Positions 26,394-36,557 of a stretch of 64,000 nucleotides of DNA are shown here, one piece after another (positions within the stretch are counted from its first letter, which is position 1; each line of letters opens with the position of its first letter). The notes beneath the pieces were generated by a model that was not told where the DNA came from, did no database searches, and was given only the letters and a program-made list of their open reading frames with translations. The position numbers were made by a program, and so were the translations under genes. The DNA lies in contig JAUMXB010000014.1 in NCBI GenBank assembly GCA_030529365.1, forward strand, positions 1 through 64,000, given 5' to 3'. This DNA is from Cardiobacteriaceae bacterium (GTDB lineage Bacteria; Pseudomonadota; Gammaproteobacteria; Cardiobacteriales; Cardiobacteriaceae).

Positions 26394-26482
26394 CCCTACA
26401 CCTGCTTTTGCCCTCTGCACCGGCAGTGCTTGCCGCGAACCACCGCGCGATCAAACCATGCTGCCACAGGCCGCCCGGCTTT

Positions 26483-27217
26483 TTATGCTTCCTGCCCGCG
26501 CCGCATGTTTTCTGCCGCTTCCGCCATATCGCGATGCCGCGTGACCCATTGCTCGATCTGGCGGTTGAGCTCGGCAGGCGGGGCGCTGTCGATGGCAAAA
26601 GGCGGGCTGACATAGACCTGCACCGTGCCCGGCTTCATCCAGCCGCGTTTCGGCCAGAACTGCCCGGCATTGTGGGCCACGGCAACAATCGGCAGGTTGA
26701 GCGCCTTGGCCAGCCGTATCGCGCCCTGCTTGAAAACAATCGGCACGCCCGGCGGCTGCCGCGTGCCTTCGGGATAGAGGATCACGGAATAGCCGCGCGA
26801 TACCCGCTCCGTGCCCTGCTCGATGATGCGCGCCATCGCTTCCTTGCGTTTGCTGCGGTCGATGGCGATGGGGCGCAGGGATGCCAGCGCCCAGCCCAGA
26901 AAAGGAAGGTGAAGCAGGCTTTTTTTCAGCACCCATTTGTTCTTGTGGTGCAACGTGGGCATGAAGATGGTTTCCCAGTTGGACTGGTGATTGATCATGA
27001 AGATCACCGGCGTAGCGGGCAGATTCTCCGCACCATGCACCTGCCAGCGGATGCCGGCCAGAGCGCGGGCAAGCCAGATGGTGGTATTGGCCCAGCCGAT
27101 GGAATAGCGGTGATGCAGATGTTCCGGCAGCAGGCGCATGACGATGATGGCGATGGACCAGAACAGGGTCGCGATCACGAAAACAACATAAAACAGTATG
27201 GTACGAATTGCATTCAT
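26483..27217 (-). CDS. plsC: 1-acyl-sn-glycerol-3-phosphate acyltransferase
   Basis: This 244-residue membrane-bound enzyme adds the second acyl chain to lysophosphatidic acid. The catalytic motif appears as NHQSNWET, that is H-x4-E instead of the textbook H-x4-D, a form known from other proteobacterial PlsC proteins. IAIDRSKRKEA, LYPEGTRQPPG and a late IVAVAHNAGQFWP are conserved blocks. AAGGAG is 8 bases before the ATG at 27217. The start overlaps the gmhB stop (ATGA), giving the gmhB-plsC pair seen in Pseudomonas and Neisseria. Confidence 0.93.
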   Translation of the reverse strand: MNAIRTILFYVVFVIATLFWSIAIIVMRLLPEHLHHRYSIGWANTTIWLARALAGIRWQVHGAENLPATPVIFMINHQSNWETIFMPTLHHKNKWVLKKSLLHLPFLGWALASLRPIAIDRSKRKEAMARIIEQGTERVSRGYSVILYPEGTRQPPGVPIVFKQGAIRLAKALNLPIVAVAHNAGQFWPKRGWMKPGTVQVYVSPPFAIDSAPPAELNRQIEQWVTRHRDMAEAAENMRRGQEA

Positions 27218-27762
27218 GCCAGCCACTCCTTGACGGCTTCTTCGAGATTGGGATAAACGCAGACATTATCGAGGGTTTTGCGGTGATGGCGGAAGGTGCG
27301 CGCGCCCTTGCCGGTTTTGACGAGCACGGGCACGGCGCCCGCCTGCCGCGCCGCTTCGATATCGACGAGATTGTCGCCGACAAAGGGCACGCCGCCGAGG
27401 TCAGTGCCGAAATAGGCCGACTGATCAAGCAGCATGCCGGGATTGGGCTTGCGCCAGGGATGCGCGGCATCGCCGCTCGGACAATGGACGATGCGCTCGA
27501 TATGGCCGCCGAAATCGGCCACCGCTTTCTGCAACTTGCCGTGAATGCGCGCGAGCATGGCCTCATCGAGACGCCCGCGCGCAAGGCCGCTCTGGTTGGT
27601 GCAAACGCCGACGCGGATGCCTGCCTGCGTCAAACGGGCAATAGCGCGCAAGGCATTGGAGAGCAGGCGCAATTCGTCGGGATGGGTGACAAAATCGCCG
27701 CGATCCTCATTGAGCACGCCGTCGCGGTCGAGCAATACCAGGCGCTTGTCGAGATTGATCAT
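27214..27762 (-). CDS. gmhB: D-glycero-beta-D-manno-heptose-1,7-bisphosphate 7-phosphatase
   Basis: GmhB makes heptose 1-phosphate for the lipopolysaccharide inner core. The 182-residue HAD enzyme has DRDGVLNED (both aspartates), CTNQSGLARG, RKPNPGMLLD and VGDNLVDIEAARQAG. The zinc loop, normally several Cys and His before RKP, is shortened here to CPSGDAAHPW with a single cysteine, so zinc binding is probably lost. It overlaps plsC downstream and shares one base with the lipoprotein gene upstream. Confidence 0.9.
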   Translation of the reverse strand: MINLDKRLVLLDRDGVLNEDRGDFVTHPDELRLLSNALRAIARLTQAGIRVGVCTNQSGLARGRLDEAMLARIHGKLQKAVADFGGHIERIVHCPSGDAAHPWRKPNPGMLLDQSAYFGTDLGGVPFVGDNLVDIEAARQAGAVPVLVKTGKGARTFRHHRKTLDNVCVYPNLEEAVKEWLA

Positions 27763-28214
27763 CAGAAGGGGAAAGGATATTTCCAGCCCTGCGCGGTTTT
27801 CACAAAGGGATAGGCAATCTCGCCGCCCCTGCCGTCGCGGTAATGGACGACGATGGTGCCCGGCGCTTCGCCTTCGGCCATGCCGTGCGCCTTCATTTTC
27901 AGCGTGTCCTGCGCGCGCAGTTCGCGTTCCGGCAGCTCCTCGCAGGCGGCAACCAGCTGCTGCTTGCCGGCGGCGAGCTGCTCGGGCGTGATGCCCTTCG
28001 GGAAGGCGACAAAGGCGAAATAGGGCTCGGGATTGCAGGTCGGCAGGAAATCGCGGCCGATCATCTGCATGAAGGCGTCACCGGCAGCCTGCGGATCGTT
28101 GAGATCAACCGCAGGTGCTGCGACAGGCGCATCTGCCGCAGGCTTGTCATCAGCGGAGCCGAAACAGCCCCCCAGTAAAGCGGCAGCAAAGGCAAGGGGA
28201 AAAAGTGCTTTCAT
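27762..28214 (-). CDS. putative lipoprotein, 150 aa
   Basis: The signal peptide MKALFPLAFAAALLGGC has a lipobox LGGC with Cys17 as the lipid site. An Ala/Pro-rich linker (about residues 20-40) leads to a small domain containing two more cysteines (DFLPTCNPEPYFAFVAFP and LVAACEELPERELR), perhaps disulfide-bonded. The end (HYRDGRGGEIAYPFVKTAQG) looks like a strand-rich fold. I recognise no family. It sits inside the glyQ-glyS-gmhB-plsC neighbourhood and overlaps gmhB by one base, so it is co-translated with it. Confidence 0.7.
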   Translation of the reverse strand: MKALFPLAFAAALLGGCFGSADDKPAADAPVAAPAVDLNDPQAAGDAFMQMIGRDFLPTCNPEPYFAFVAFPKGITPEQLAAGKQQLVAACEELPERELRAQDTLKMKAHGMAEGEAPGTIVVHYRDGRGGEIAYPFVKTAQGWKYPFPF

Positions 28215-28240
28215 GTCGTTTCCTTTGTATTGAAATAATG

Positions 28241-28316
28241 TCTTTTTCTCATCAACAAGCGCTTATCATGAGAAAAAATATCATTACAAGCGCTTCACGA
28301 TGGTAAAAAATTACTA
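28241..28316. repeat. AAGCGCTT palindrome locus 11 (two cores)
   Basis: Cores at 28257-28264 and 28288-28295 are 31 bp apart. It lies between the glyS end and the start of the lipoprotein gene. The end is GGTAAAAAATTACTATT, the extended arm form. Confidence 0.9.
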
Positions 28317-28460
28317 TTTTGGCATTTCAGATGAAATTTATTGCGGGAAGCGCCCAGCGCTGAATACAGGCCACACCCCTCCATTGCGGAACGAAGGCGA
28401 CAAGCCGGGCCATATCGGGCGCCATAAAGCGCTTCCGCACAGCAGACAGTCAGTTCGCCG

Positions 28461-30530
28461 TTATTCCTGCACCAGCGACAAATCGGCAATCTGGTCGAAA
28501 GCCTGCTGCAAGGCAGTCAGCAATGCCAGACGGTTGTCACGCAGGCGCTCGTCCTCGCTCATCACCATCACATCGGTGAAGAAAGCGTCGAGCGGAGACG
28601 CCAATTCACCCAGCACATCCAGCGCCGCACGGTAATCGCTCGCGGCCATGGCACCGGCAAAGCGCGGCTGTAGCTGTTGCCAGCCCTGCCAGAGCGCCTG
28701 CTCGGCGCTTTCGCGCAGCAGCGATGCGTTCACGCCGCGCGGATTGTCGCCGTTTTTCTTCAGGATATTGCGGATGCGCTTGGCGCTTGCCAGCAACTGG
28801 TTGGCGGCGCCGGTTTGCGCAAAGCCGGCGAGCGCCTGGACGCGACGGTCAAAATCGAGCAGATCGCCGCTGTCAAGCACGCGCACCGCCTGATAGATGC
28901 CGGCAGCCACGCCCTGCTCGCGGTAATGCCCCTGCAAGCGCTCGAGAATATAGTCGCGCACGGCTTCCACCTGCTCTGCCGCGTTGAGCCTGGCATCGAA
29001 GGTGGCGGCGCTTTTGCCAAGCCAGGCCTCGAGCGGCAGGGTGAGTTCGTTTTCCATGACGAGACGGATCAGGCCGATCGCCATGCGGCGCAGGGCGTAG
29101 GGATCCTTGCTGCCCGTCGGCTTCGCGCCAATGGCAAAACCGCCGATCAGGGTATCGAGTTTTTCGGCAATGGCGAGGGTGAGGCCGGCGCGGCTTTTCG
29201 GCAGCGCTCCGCCCGCGCCCGCCGGGAAATACTGCTCTTCCAGCGCCGCCGCCACTTCGGAAGAAAGACCTTCCGCCGCAGCATAATAGCGCCCCATCAG
29301 CCCTTGCAATTCCGGGAATTCCATCACCATTTCGGTGAGCAAATCGCATTTGCACAGGCGCGCGGCTTCGGCCACTTCTTGGCTGTCCGCTCCGCAAAGC
29401 GGCGCGAGTTCGCCCGCCACTTTCGCGATGCGCCGCGTTTTTTCGGCAATCGATCCGAGCTTTTCCTGATAAATCACGTTTTCCAGACGCGGCAGATAGT
29501 CTTCCAGCTTGCGCTTCAAATCCTGCTGCCAGAAGAATTCGGCATCGGCGAAACGCGGGCGGATGACTTTTTCGTTGCCACGGCTGACGGACGCCGGATC
29601 CAGCGATTCGAGGTTGGCGACCGCCACGAAATGCGGCAGGATTTTGCCGTTGCCATCAACCACGGCGAAAGTTTTCTGGTTATCCTGCATCGTGGTGATC
29701 AGCACTTCCTGCGGTACTTCCAGATAGCGCTCGTCGAAACTGCCAGCGACAGCCACTGGCCATTCGGTAAGGCTTGCCACTTCGTGCACCAGCGCTTCCG
29801 GCATGACGGCGCGGCCGCCCAGTTCGCGCGCCTTGCCCTGCACCTGTTCGCGGATCATGTCCATGCGCGTCTGGTGATCGGCAATCACATGGGCGCTTTT
29901 CAGCGCCTCCTCATAGGAAAGCGCATGCGGAACCACCACGCTGTCGGGATGATGCACGCGATGGCCGAGAATTTCGTTGTTGGAAGAAATGCCGAACCAG
30001 GCGAGATCCCACACCTTGTCATCGGCGAGCACCATCAGCGTGAGCACCGGACGCACGAAAGACTGCTCGTAATCGCCCCAGCGCATGCGCTTGGCAATCG
30101 GCAATTTGCCCATCACCCACTCGAACATGCCGGGCAACAGCGCTTCCAGCGTCTGCCCAACCTGATAGCCGCGATACATCAGCCACTTGCCCTTGGGCGT
30201 ATCTTCCACGCCGAGCTTTTCCACCTCCACGCCGCACGATTCGGCAAAGCCCAGCGCCGCTTTCGTCCAGTTGCCCCCGGCATCTTTCGCAGCAGCCAGC
30301 GACGGCCCCTTGCGTTCAACCGTCTGCTCGGGCTGCTCAAGCGCCACATCACGGATGCGCCAGGCAAGGCGGCGCGGTGTGGCGAATTTTTCCACGCGGT
30401 CAAACGCAAGCCCCGCCTCATGCAGCGCCTGGCTCCACAATTCGCGCCCGGCCTCGGCGAGATCGGTCACCGCTTTGGTCGGCAATTCCTCGACGCCGAT
30501 TTCGATCAGGAGATTGGTGGTTTCACTCAT
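28461..30530 (-). CDS. glyS: glycyl-tRNA synthetase beta subunit
   Basis: GlyS joins GlyQ in an alpha2-beta2 enzyme that charges tRNA-Gly; the beta chain binds tRNA. The 689-residue product has the standard N-terminus [40 protein letters not shown]-like [30 protein letters not shown], and the C-terminal anticodon-binding region ([20 protein letters not shown]). AAGGAGG precedes the ATG, which overlaps the glyQ stop (ATGA). Length equals E. coli GlyS (689). Confidence 0.98.
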   Translation of the reverse strand: MSETTNLLIEIGVEELPTKAVTDLAEAGRELWSQALHEAGLAFDRVEKFATPRRLAWRIRDVALEQPEQTVERKGPSLAAAKDAGGNWTKAALGFAESCGVEVEKLGVEDTPKGKWLMYRGYQVGQTLEALLPGMFEWVMGKLPIAKRMRWGDYEQSFVRPVLTLMVLADDKVWDLAWFGISSNNEILGHRVHHPDSVVVPHALSYEEALKSAHVIADHQTRMDMIREQVQGKARELGGRAVMPEALVHEVASLTEWPVAVAGSFDERYLEVPQEVLITTMQDNQKTFAVVDGNGKILPHFVAVANLESLDPASVSRGNEKVIRPRFADAEFFWQQDLKRKLEDYLPRLENVIYQEKLGSIAEKTRRIAKVAGELAPLCGADSQEVAEAARLCKCDLLTEMVMEFPELQGLMGRYYAAAEGLSSEVAAALEEQYFPAGAGGALPKSRAGLTLAIAEKLDTLIGGFAIGAKPTGSKDPYALRRMAIGLIRLVMENELTLPLEAWLGKSAATFDARLNAAEQVEAVRDYILERLQGHYREQGVAAGIYQAVRVLDSGDLLDFDRRVQALAGFAQTGAANQLLASAKRIRNILKKNGDNPRGVNASLLRESAEQALWQGWQQLQPRFAGAMAASDYRAALDVLGELASPLDAFFTDVMVMSEDERLRDNRLALLTALQQAFDQIADLSLVQE

Positions 30531-31438
30531 GCGGCACCTCCTTGGGCGTCACGGCAAAGGGGAAAGCCCAGCGCCTCGCGGCTCTTGTACCAGGCTTCGG
30601 CGGCAGCTTTGGAAATGGCGCGCACGCGCAGAATGTAGCGCTGGCGTTCCGTCACCGATATGGCGCGGCGCGCGTCGAGCAAATTAAAGAGATGCGAGGC
30701 CTTCAGCGCCTGCTCGTAGGCGGGCAGGGGCAAACGGGCATCGGCCAGTTGCAGCGCCATCTTTTCCGCCATATTGAATTGCGTGAACAAATCCTCGACA
30801 TCGGCATGCTCGAAGTTGTAGGCCGACTGCTCGCGCTCGTTCTGCTGGTGCACATCGCCGTAGGTCACGATGCCCTGCGGCGTTTCCGCCCAGACAAGAT
30901 CATAGACGCTTTCCACGTTCTGCAAATACATGGCAATGCGCTCGAGACCATAGGTCAGCTCGCCCATCACCGGCTTGCATTCCATGCCGCCCGCCTGCTG
31001 GAAATAGGTGAACTGGGAAATCTCCATGCCGTTCACCCACACTTCCCAGCCAAGCCCCCAGGCGCCGAGCGTCGGCGATTCCCAGTTGTCCTCGACAAAG
31101 CGGATATCCTGCACCGCCGGATCGATGCCGATCGCGAACATCGACTGCAAATACAAATCCTGGAAACGCGCCGGCGACGGCTTCATCACCACCTGGAACT
31201 GGTAATAGCGTTGCAGGCGGTTGGGATTTTCGCCGTAACGCCCGTCGGTCGGACGGCGCGACGGCTGCACATAGGCGGCATTCCACGGCTCGGGGCCGAT
31301 GGCGCGCAAAAAAGTGGCTTCATGAAAGGTGCCCGCGCCCACTTCCATATCGTAAGGCTGCATCAGCACGCACCCCTGATCCGCCCAAAAGCGTTGCAGG
31401 GTCAAAATCATATCCTGAAAATTCAATGGATTCGCCAT
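30527..31438 (-). CDS. glyQ: glycyl-tRNA synthetase alpha subunit
   Basis: GlyQ is the class II catalytic subunit. The 303-residue product has [55 protein letters not shown] and [14 protein letters not shown], all hallmarks. I use the ATG at 31438 ([17 protein letters not shown]) with AAGGA upstream rather than an earlier in-frame ATG. It is the first gene of the glyQ-glyS unit; the palindrome cluster of locus 12 lies behind its start. Confidence 0.98.
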   Translation of the reverse strand: MANPLNFQDMILTLQRFWADQGCVLMQPYDMEVGAGTFHEATFLRAIGPEPWNAAYVQPSRRPTDGRYGENPNRLQRYYQFQVVMKPSPARFQDLYLQSMFAIGIDPAVQDIRFVEDNWESPTLGAWGLGWEVWVNGMEISQFTYFQQAGGMECKPVMGELTYGLERIAMYLQNVESVYDLVWAETPQGIVTYGDVHQQNEREQSAYNFEHADVEDLFTQFNMAEKMALQLADARLPLPAYEQALKASHLFNLLDARRAISVTERQRYILRVRAISKAAAEAWYKSREALGFPLCRDAQGGAA

Positions 31439-31532
31439 GGCGTAACTATCCTTCCCGGCAGACAAAGAAAAGCATTTTATAGCGCCCGCCGCATGCGTGC
31501 CAGCGGAAAACCGGGCAAAAGAGGTTTTTGAT

Positions 31533-31644
31533 GGGAATTTTTCTCACATTAAAGCGCTTTGTTCGTTATTTTTTATCAAGATAAGCGCTTATAGGTGAGA
31601 AAATTTCTCATAGAAAGCGCTTATTGGTGAGAAAATTTACCATT
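31533..31644. repeat. AAGCGCTT palindrome locus 12 (three cores)
   Basis: Cores at 31552-31559, 31583-31590 and 31615-31622 are 31 and 32 bp apart, the longest array in the window. It lies between the yggS 3' end and the glyQ start. The arm types change along the array (TTTCTCA, TTTTTTATC, GAGAAAATTT). Confidence 0.93.
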
Positions 31645-31695
31645 TTGAAAATCACGGCAACTGCCTGCTGCCTGATAGGGCGCAAACCGCCCGCC

Positions 31696-32460
31696 TCATC
31701 CATGCTTTTCCGGCCAGTAATGGCTGTCCGGCAGTTTGCGCGCGCCAAAGAGCGCCTGACCGATGCGCACGATGGTCGCGCCTTCTTCGATGGCCATCTC
31801 GAAATCGCCGGACATGCCCATGGAAAGTTCGTCCATGCGCATGCCGTCGGGCAGATCGCGGCGCAGATGCTCGCGCAATTCGCGCAGCACCACGAAGCAG
31901 TCGCGCACCTTGTCTTCCTCGCCGGAAAAGAGCGCCAGCGTCATCAGGCCGATGACGCGGATGTTGGACAGATGGGCAATCTCGCGCAAAAAGGCGTGCG
32001 CGGCGTCCGGCGCCATGCCGTATTTGCTCTCTTCGCCCGAGGTGTTGACCTGCACGAGCACGTCCATCTGCCGCCCTTCGCCAGCCAGACGCGCGTCGAG
32101 CATTTCCGCCACTTTCAGGCTGTCGAGCGCCTGAAATTCGTGCGCAAATTTCACCATGTATTTGATCTTGTTGGTCTGCAAATGGCCGATGACCGACCAG
32201 TGCAAGGGCAGATCGGCCATCGCCTGCGCTTTCGCCTGCGCTTCCTGCACCTTGTTTTCGCCAAAATGGGTATAACCCAGCGAATGCACCATGCGGATGC
32301 GTGCTTCGTCCACGGTTTTGCTGACCGGCAACAGGCGCACGCTGCCCGCTTCGCGTCCGGCGCGGGTGCAGGCGGCGGCGATGCGGCTTTCGATGGCGGC
32401 GAAATTGTCGCGCAGTTCGTCGAGCGTGGTGGCTTGGGGGTAGGCGGGGCGGATGATCAT
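31696..32460 (-). CDS. yggS: pyridoxal phosphate homeostasis protein (YggS/PLPHP)
   Basis: YggS binds PLP through a lysine and keeps B6 vitamers and amino acids in balance; it is not a known enzyme. The 254-residue product has VRLLPVSKTVDEARI (PLP lysine), YTHFGENKVQEAQAK, HWSVIGHLQTNKIKY, VLVQVNTSGEESKYG and the phosphate-binding LSMGMSGDFEMAIEEGATIV, RIGQALFG. GAGGAAA precedes the ATG. It is slightly longer than E. coli YggS (234) because of its N- and C-terminal ends. Confidence 0.95.
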   Translation of the reverse strand: MIIRPAYPQATTLDELRDNFAAIESRIAAACTRAGREAGSVRLLPVSKTVDEARIRMVHSLGYTHFGENKVQEAQAKAQAMADLPLHWSVIGHLQTNKIKYMVKFAHEFQALDSLKVAEMLDARLAGEGRQMDVLVQVNTSGEESKYGMAPDAAHAFLREIAHLSNIRVIGLMTLALFSGEEDKVRDCFVVLRELREHLRRDLPDGMRMDELSMGMSGDFEMAIEEGATIVRIGQALFGARKLPDSHYWPEKHG

Positions 32461-32545
32461 GGCGTTTCCTCAAAAGCAGGGGAGCGGGGATTTTATGCCA
32501 ATTCCGGCGGCAACGTTGGCATTACCATATTTCACTTGAAAATAG

Positions 32546-32594
32546 TTGTTTTTTACCATCATGAAGCGCTTGCTGCGGTAAAAATCAGCTATTT
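32546..32594. repeat. AAGCGCTT palindrome locus 13 (one core)
   Basis: Core 32574-32581 has arms TTTTTTACC and GGTAAAAAT, with outer AATAG and CTATT. The rsmJ stop TGA lies inside the right arm (on the reverse strand TGATTTTTACC). Confidence 0.9.
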
Positions 32595-33229
32595 TCACTG
32601 GTTTGATAGATATCAAAACGGGTATTGGGTGCATGAATCTGGTAGCTCGGCGCGGCATCGGCCAGGAAGGGAGCGCCTTGTGGGCGCTTGACAATGACGC
32701 GCGCTTTTGCGGCAGAACGGGCGCTTGCCAGCAGTTCCTCATGATGGCCGGGGATGTCGGCAAGCAAGGCATGCAGGATTTGCATGTCTTTCTTCACCTT
32801 GCTTTTTTTGTCGCGCACCGGATACATGGGATCGAGATAAACGGCATCAAAGGCATTGCCGCGCAGATACTCGCGGCTGTCGGCATGCACGACGCTGAGC
32901 CGCGCGGCCACGTCAGCAATATGGCGATCTGCACGGGCACGGGCAATGCCCTGTTCAAGCAGGGCAAAAAGCAGGGGATGGCGCTCGATGAGCGTCACGG
33001 TAAAGCCGCGATAGGCGAGCAGCCAGGCATCGCGCGCCCAGCCGGCAGTAGCATCGGCCACATGCGCACCGGTCATGCCGCGCAGGGTTTTCGGCAGGTA
33101 TTCAGTGCCGCCGCGCGCGCGGTAATACGGGTCGATGAAGTCTATGGTGACGGGAGTGAAGGTCTGCTCGGTATCAACGAGATACAGCCAGTCATCTCCC
33201 CGGCGTTCAAGGATGAAGCGTTCGTGCAT
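32585..33229 (-). CDS. rsmJ: 16S rRNA (guanine-N2)-methyltransferase RsmJ
   Basis: RsmJ methylates G1516 of 16S rRNA using SAM. The 214-residue form from MHERFILERRGDDW has the signature VADATAGWARDAWLLAYRG (SAM loop), LIERHPLLFALLEQGIARA, DAVYLDPMYP (catalytic region), KKDMQILHALL and the C-terminal NTRFDIYQTSEN. An alternative ATG 13 codons upstream (33268) would add MAYWWEKLSYSKA; neither has a good ribosome site. The N-terminus is shorter than in E. coli RsmJ (250). Its stop codon is supplied by palindrome locus 13. Confidence 0.88.
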   Translation of the reverse strand: MHERFILERRGDDWLYLVDTEQTFTPVTIDFIDPYYRARGGTEYLPKTLRGMTGAHVADATAGWARDAWLLAYRGFTVTLIERHPLLFALLEQGIARARADRHIADVAARLSVVHADSREYLRGNAFDAVYLDPMYPVRDKKSKVKKDMQILHALLADIPGHHEELLASARSAAKARVIVKRPQGAPFLADAAPSYQIHAPNTRFDIYQTSENS

Positions 33230-33277
33230 GGCTTTTGAATATGATAATTTTTCCCACCAATAAGCCATCTTTAAGCG

Positions 33278-33319
33278 GTTTTTCTCGCGAAAAGCGCTTC
33301 ATGGTGGTAAAAAATCAAT
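33278..33319. repeat. AAGCGCTT palindrome locus 14 (one core)
   Basis: Core 33292-33299 has left arm TTTTTCTCGCG and right arm TGGTGGTAAAAAATCA. A degenerate AAGCGGTT lies 19 bases to the left (33273). It is between the purF end and the rsmJ start. Confidence 0.85.
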
Positions 33320-33327
33320 ATAAATGG

Positions 33328-34809
33328 CTACTTTCTTTCGCGCTCTGCGGCCACCTTGGCGCGGCGCTGTTCAAGGAGGCGGTTCAGATAATCTTCGTCG
33401 ATGTCGCCGGTGATGTAGCAGCCGTTGAACACGGAGCAGTCAAAGTCTTCCGGCAGGCTGTGCTTGGTTTCCATGCAGGCATCGATGAGGTCGGGCAGGG
33501 TTTGGTAGATGACACGGTCGGCGCCGATGGCTTGCGCGACTTCTGCTTCTTCGCGCTGCCAGGCGATGAGTTCTTCGTGGGTGGGCATGTCGATGCCGTA
33601 GACGTTGGGGTAGCGCACCGGCGGCGCGGCGCTCGCGAAATAGACTTTGTTGGCGCCGGCGTCGCGCGCCATCTGGATGATTTGTTCGCTGGTGGTGCCG
33701 CGCACGATGGAGTCATCCACGAGGAGGACGTTTTTCTTGCGGAATTCGAGGTCAAGCGCGTTCAATTTTTGGCGCACGGATTTCTGGCGCAGGGTTTGCC
33801 CGGGCATGATGAAGGTGCGGCCGATGTAGCGGTTCTTCATGAAGCCTTCGCGGAATTTGACGTCGAGGCGGGTGGCGAGTTCGATAGCGGAGCTGCGGCT
33901 GGTGTCGGGGATGGGGATGACGACGTCAATGTCGTGATCCGGCCATTCGCGCAGGATGCGTTCGGCGAGTTTTTCGCCCATGCGCAGGCGCGCTTTGTAA
34001 ACGTTGATGCCGTCGATGGTGGAATCCGGGCGCGCGAAATAGACGTACTCAAAAATGCAGGGCGCGCGGCGGGTGTTGTCGGCGCAGATTTGCGTGAAAA
34101 CTTCGCCGTCGCGCGTGATGATGACGGCTTCGCCGGGAGCGACGTCGCGAATGACTTCAAAGCCTTGCGCATGCAGCGCCACGCTTTCCGAAGCGACCAT
34201 GTATTCCGTGCCGAGTTCGCTCTCGCGCTTGCCGTAGATGAGGGGGCGGATGGCGTAGGGATCACGGAAGGCGACAAGGCCATAGTCACTGATCATGGCA
34301 ATCACGGCATAGGCACCGCGCACACGTTCGTGGGTGCGGCGCACCGCGTTGAAAATGGCGTCCGAGCGCGGATGGCGCTCGTGCTCGGCTTGCAGCTCGT
34401 GGGCGAAGACGTTCAGGAGCGCTTCGGAATCGGAGCGGGTATTGATGTGGCGGTAATCGCTGGCGTAGATGTCGCCGATGAGTTCGTCGGTATTGGTGAG
34501 GTTGCCGTTGTGCGCGAGCATGATGCCGTAAGGCGAGTTCACGTAGAACGGCTGCGCTTCGGCAACGCTCGATGAACCGGCTGTGGGATAGCGCACATGG
34601 CCGATGCCGTAATCGCCGGTGAGCTTGCGCATGTCGTCAGCGGCAAACACATCGCGCACCAGGCCATTGGCCTTGTGCAGGCAGAAGCGCCCCTGATCGC
34701 AAGTGGCAATGCCCGCCGCATCCTGGCCGCGATGCTGCAATACGGTAAGCGCATCATAAAGCGCCTGATTGACCAACCCTTTCCCGACGATGCCGACTAT
34801 TCCGCACAT
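33328..34809 (-). CDS. purF: amidophosphoribosyltransferase
   Basis: PurF catalyses the first step of purine synthesis, moving the glutamine amide onto PRPP. The 493-residue product starts [11 protein letters not shown], whose Cys2 becomes the N-terminal nucleophile after Met removal. [14 protein letters not shown] and AHNGNLTN belong to the glutaminase domain. The PRPP loop [17 protein letters not shown] and [13 protein letters not shown] belong to the transferase half. GGGGAG precedes the ATG at 34809; the longer frame upstream is rejected. The family is usually about 505 residues, so it is full length. Confidence 0.97.
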   Translation of the reverse strand: MCGIVGIVGKGLVNQALYDALTVLQHRGQDAAGIATCDQGRFCLHKANGLVRDVFAADDMRKLTGDYGIGHVRYPTAGSSSVAEAQPFYVNSPYGIMLAHNGNLTNTDELIGDIYASDYRHINTRSDSEALLNVFAHELQAEHERHPRSDAIFNAVRRTHERVRGAYAVIAMISDYGLVAFRDPYAIRPLIYGKRESELGTEYMVASESVALHAQGFEVIRDVAPGEAVIITRDGEVFTQICADNTRRAPCIFEYVYFARPDSTIDGINVYKARLRMGEKLAERILREWPDHDIDVVIPIPDTSRSSAIELATRLDVKFREGFMKNRYIGRTFIMPGQTLRQKSVRQKLNALDLEFRKKNVLLVDDSIVRGTTSEQIIQMARDAGANKVYFASAAPPVRYPNVYGIDMPTHEELIAWQREEAEVAQAIGADRVIYQTLPDLIDACMETKHSLPEDFDCSVFNGCYITGDIDEDYLNRLLEQRRAKVAAERERK

Positions 34810-34945
34810 CTTTTTTTCTCCCCAAAAACAGGCGCGGATTATATAGCGCGCCCCCGCCGAATGCCACACGGCGCAGGCACGCGCAACGCCCACCATCCGC
34901 GCGAATCGGGTACAATCGCGCCCTTGACCCGCATCAGGAATCCTC

Positions 34946-35854
34946 ATGTCCGCCATTGCCGCCTTCCAGCAATACGAAGCCATCCGCAACCGCCTGCCGC
35001 AAGAGCCGGTCGGGGATCATACGCCCGTGCAGATCCACAGCCTGCTCGATATTGCCGACCGCTTCGATACTTTCCTGTTCGACGCCTTCGGCGTGCTCAA
35101 TGTCGGCCATGTCGCCATTCCCGGCGCGATAGCGCGGGTGCAGGCCCTGCAAGCGATGGGCAAGCAGTGCCTGGTCGTCTCCAACGGCTCCGGCATGGCC
35201 AAGCCGCAAGTGGTGGAAAAAATCCGCGAGCGCGGCTTCAGCTTCGATGCCGAGCACATCGTCAACAGCCGCGACGCGCTCATCGAAGGCCTGAAAACCT
35301 ATCCCGGCAATATGTTGTGGGGGCGCATCGGCCCGGAAAAATTCCAGGAAGACCTCGCCGAACTCGGCATCCAAAGCGTCGATCAGGATCATCCCGATTT
35401 CGCCCATGCCGACGGCTATCTCTTTTTCAGCCCGCAGCGCTGGCCGGACGAACGCCACCAGGCTTTCCTCGACAGCCTGCATGCCAACCCGCGCCCCGTG
35501 CTGCTCGGCAATCCCGATCTCATCGCCCCCCTTGCCGACAGCATCTCCATCGAAGCGGGCAGCTACATCCTGCCGCTGCACGATACCCTGTTCGAGCGCG
35601 TCAAAGTTTTCGGCAAGCCCTTTGCCGGCATTTTCGATATCGCCGCCAAGCGCCTGCACCATCTTGGCCATGACATCGACCACCACCGCACCCTGATGAT
35701 TGGCGATACCCTGCATACCGACATCCTCGGCGGCAATGCCTATGGCCTTGCGACTTGTCTCGTCACCGGCCACGGTTTCCTGCGCGGCCTCGATCCCGCC
35801 GAATACATCGCAGCCAGCGGCATCACGCCCGACTACCAGCTCGCCAGCATCTGA
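34946..35854 (+). CDS. HAD-superfamily (subfamily IIA) hydrolase
   Basis: This 302-residue NagD-like phosphatase has the nucleophile motif as [12 protein letters not shown]: the first aspartate is present but the usual second aspartate two residues later is Phe, a feature of the TIGR01459 group. [12 protein letters not shown] is motif II, and [18 protein letters not shown] is motif IV with the metal-binding Asp. A C1-type cap lies between. AGGA precedes the ATG. It is divergent from purF and overlaps sanA by one base. The substrate is unknown; nucleotide or sugar phosphates are typical. Confidence 0.85.
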   Translation: MSAIAAFQQYEAIRNRLPQEPVGDHTPVQIHSLLDIADRFDTFLFDAFGVLNVGHVAIPGAIARVQALQAMGKQCLVVSNGSGMAKPQVVEKIRERGFSFDAEHIVNSRDALIEGLKTYPGNMLWGRIGPEKFQEDLAELGIQSVDQDHPDFAHADGYLFFSPQRWPDERHQAFLDSLHANPRPVLLGNPDLIAPLADSISIEAGSYILPLHDTLFERVKVFGKPFAGIFDIAAKRLHHLGHDIDHHRTLMIGDTLHTDILGGNAYGLATCLVTGHGFLRGLDPAEYIAASGITPDYQLASI

Positions 35855-36513
35855 TGAAAATCCTCGCGCGCCGCCTGCTCCGCATCGCCGCCATTCTCGG
35901 CGGGCTGGCGCTCGGCATCCCTGCCGCCTGCTATCTGTGGATCAGCCTTGCCAGCCGCCCCTATCTGCATGACGACCTCGCCAGCGTCCCCGAACGCGAT
36001 GTGGCGCTCGTCCTCGGCACTTCCAAATATCTTGCCGGCGGCCGCATCAACCCCTTCTACCGCGCGCGCATCGACGCCGCCGCCGCGCTCTACCACGCCG
36101 GCAAGGCGCGCTACTTCATCGTCAGCGGCGACAACCGCGCCCACAACTACAACGAACCCGCGCAAATGCGCGCCGACCTCATCAAGGCCGGCATTCCCGC
36201 GAGCCACATCCAGCCCGACTACGCCGGCCTGCGCACCCTCGACAGCATCCTGCGCGCCAGGGAAATCTTCGGGCAAAGCGACTACCTCATCGTCAGCCAG
36301 CCTTTCCACAACGCGCGCGCCGTCTTTCTCGCCCGCCATCACGGCCAGTCTCCCATTGCCTACAACGCTGCCGATCCCGTCGCCGCGCGGCATAGCCTGA
36401 AAACCCGCATCCGCGAAATCGGCGCGCGCCTGAAAGCCGTCTGGGATCTCATCAGCAACACCCGCGCCCGCCACTACGGCGACCCCATTCCCTTCCCGCC
36501 CGCGCAGACATAA
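35854..36513 (+). CDS. sanA: SanA-like envelope permeability protein (DUF218)
   Basis: This 219-residue protein has an N-terminal membrane anchor (LLRIAAILGGLALGIPAACY) and a periplasmic DUF218 domain. The domain contains VALVLGTSKYLAGGRINPFY, YFIVSGDNRAHNYNEPAQM and DYAGLRTLDSILRAREIFGQ, closely matching E. coli SanA. In E. coli it supports the barrier against vancomycin and related drugs by an unknown mechanism. The ATG sits in the preceding stop (TGATG), so it is coupled to the HAD gene. The C-terminal tail is shorter than in E. coli (239 aa). Confidence 0.93.
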   Translation: MKILARRLLRIAAILGGLALGIPAACYLWISLASRPYLHDDLASVPERDVALVLGTSKYLAGGRINPFYRARIDAAAALYHAGKARYFIVSGDNRAHNYNEPAQMRADLIKAGIPASHIQPDYAGLRTLDSILRAREIFGQSDYLIVSQPFHNARAVFLARHHGQSPIAYNAADPVAARHSLKTRIREIGARLKAVWDLISNTRARHYGDPIPFPPAQT

Positions 36514-36557
36514 CCGCAAAAAACTGCCACTTTTTCACGTTTCCACCCGACCACACC

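Noticed and set aside
31533-31644. CRISPR array at the three-core palindrome locus
   Set aside because: Repeats are short and degenerate with 23-24 bases between cores, and the intervening sequence is itself conserved palindromic arms, not unique spacers. No cas gene is present.
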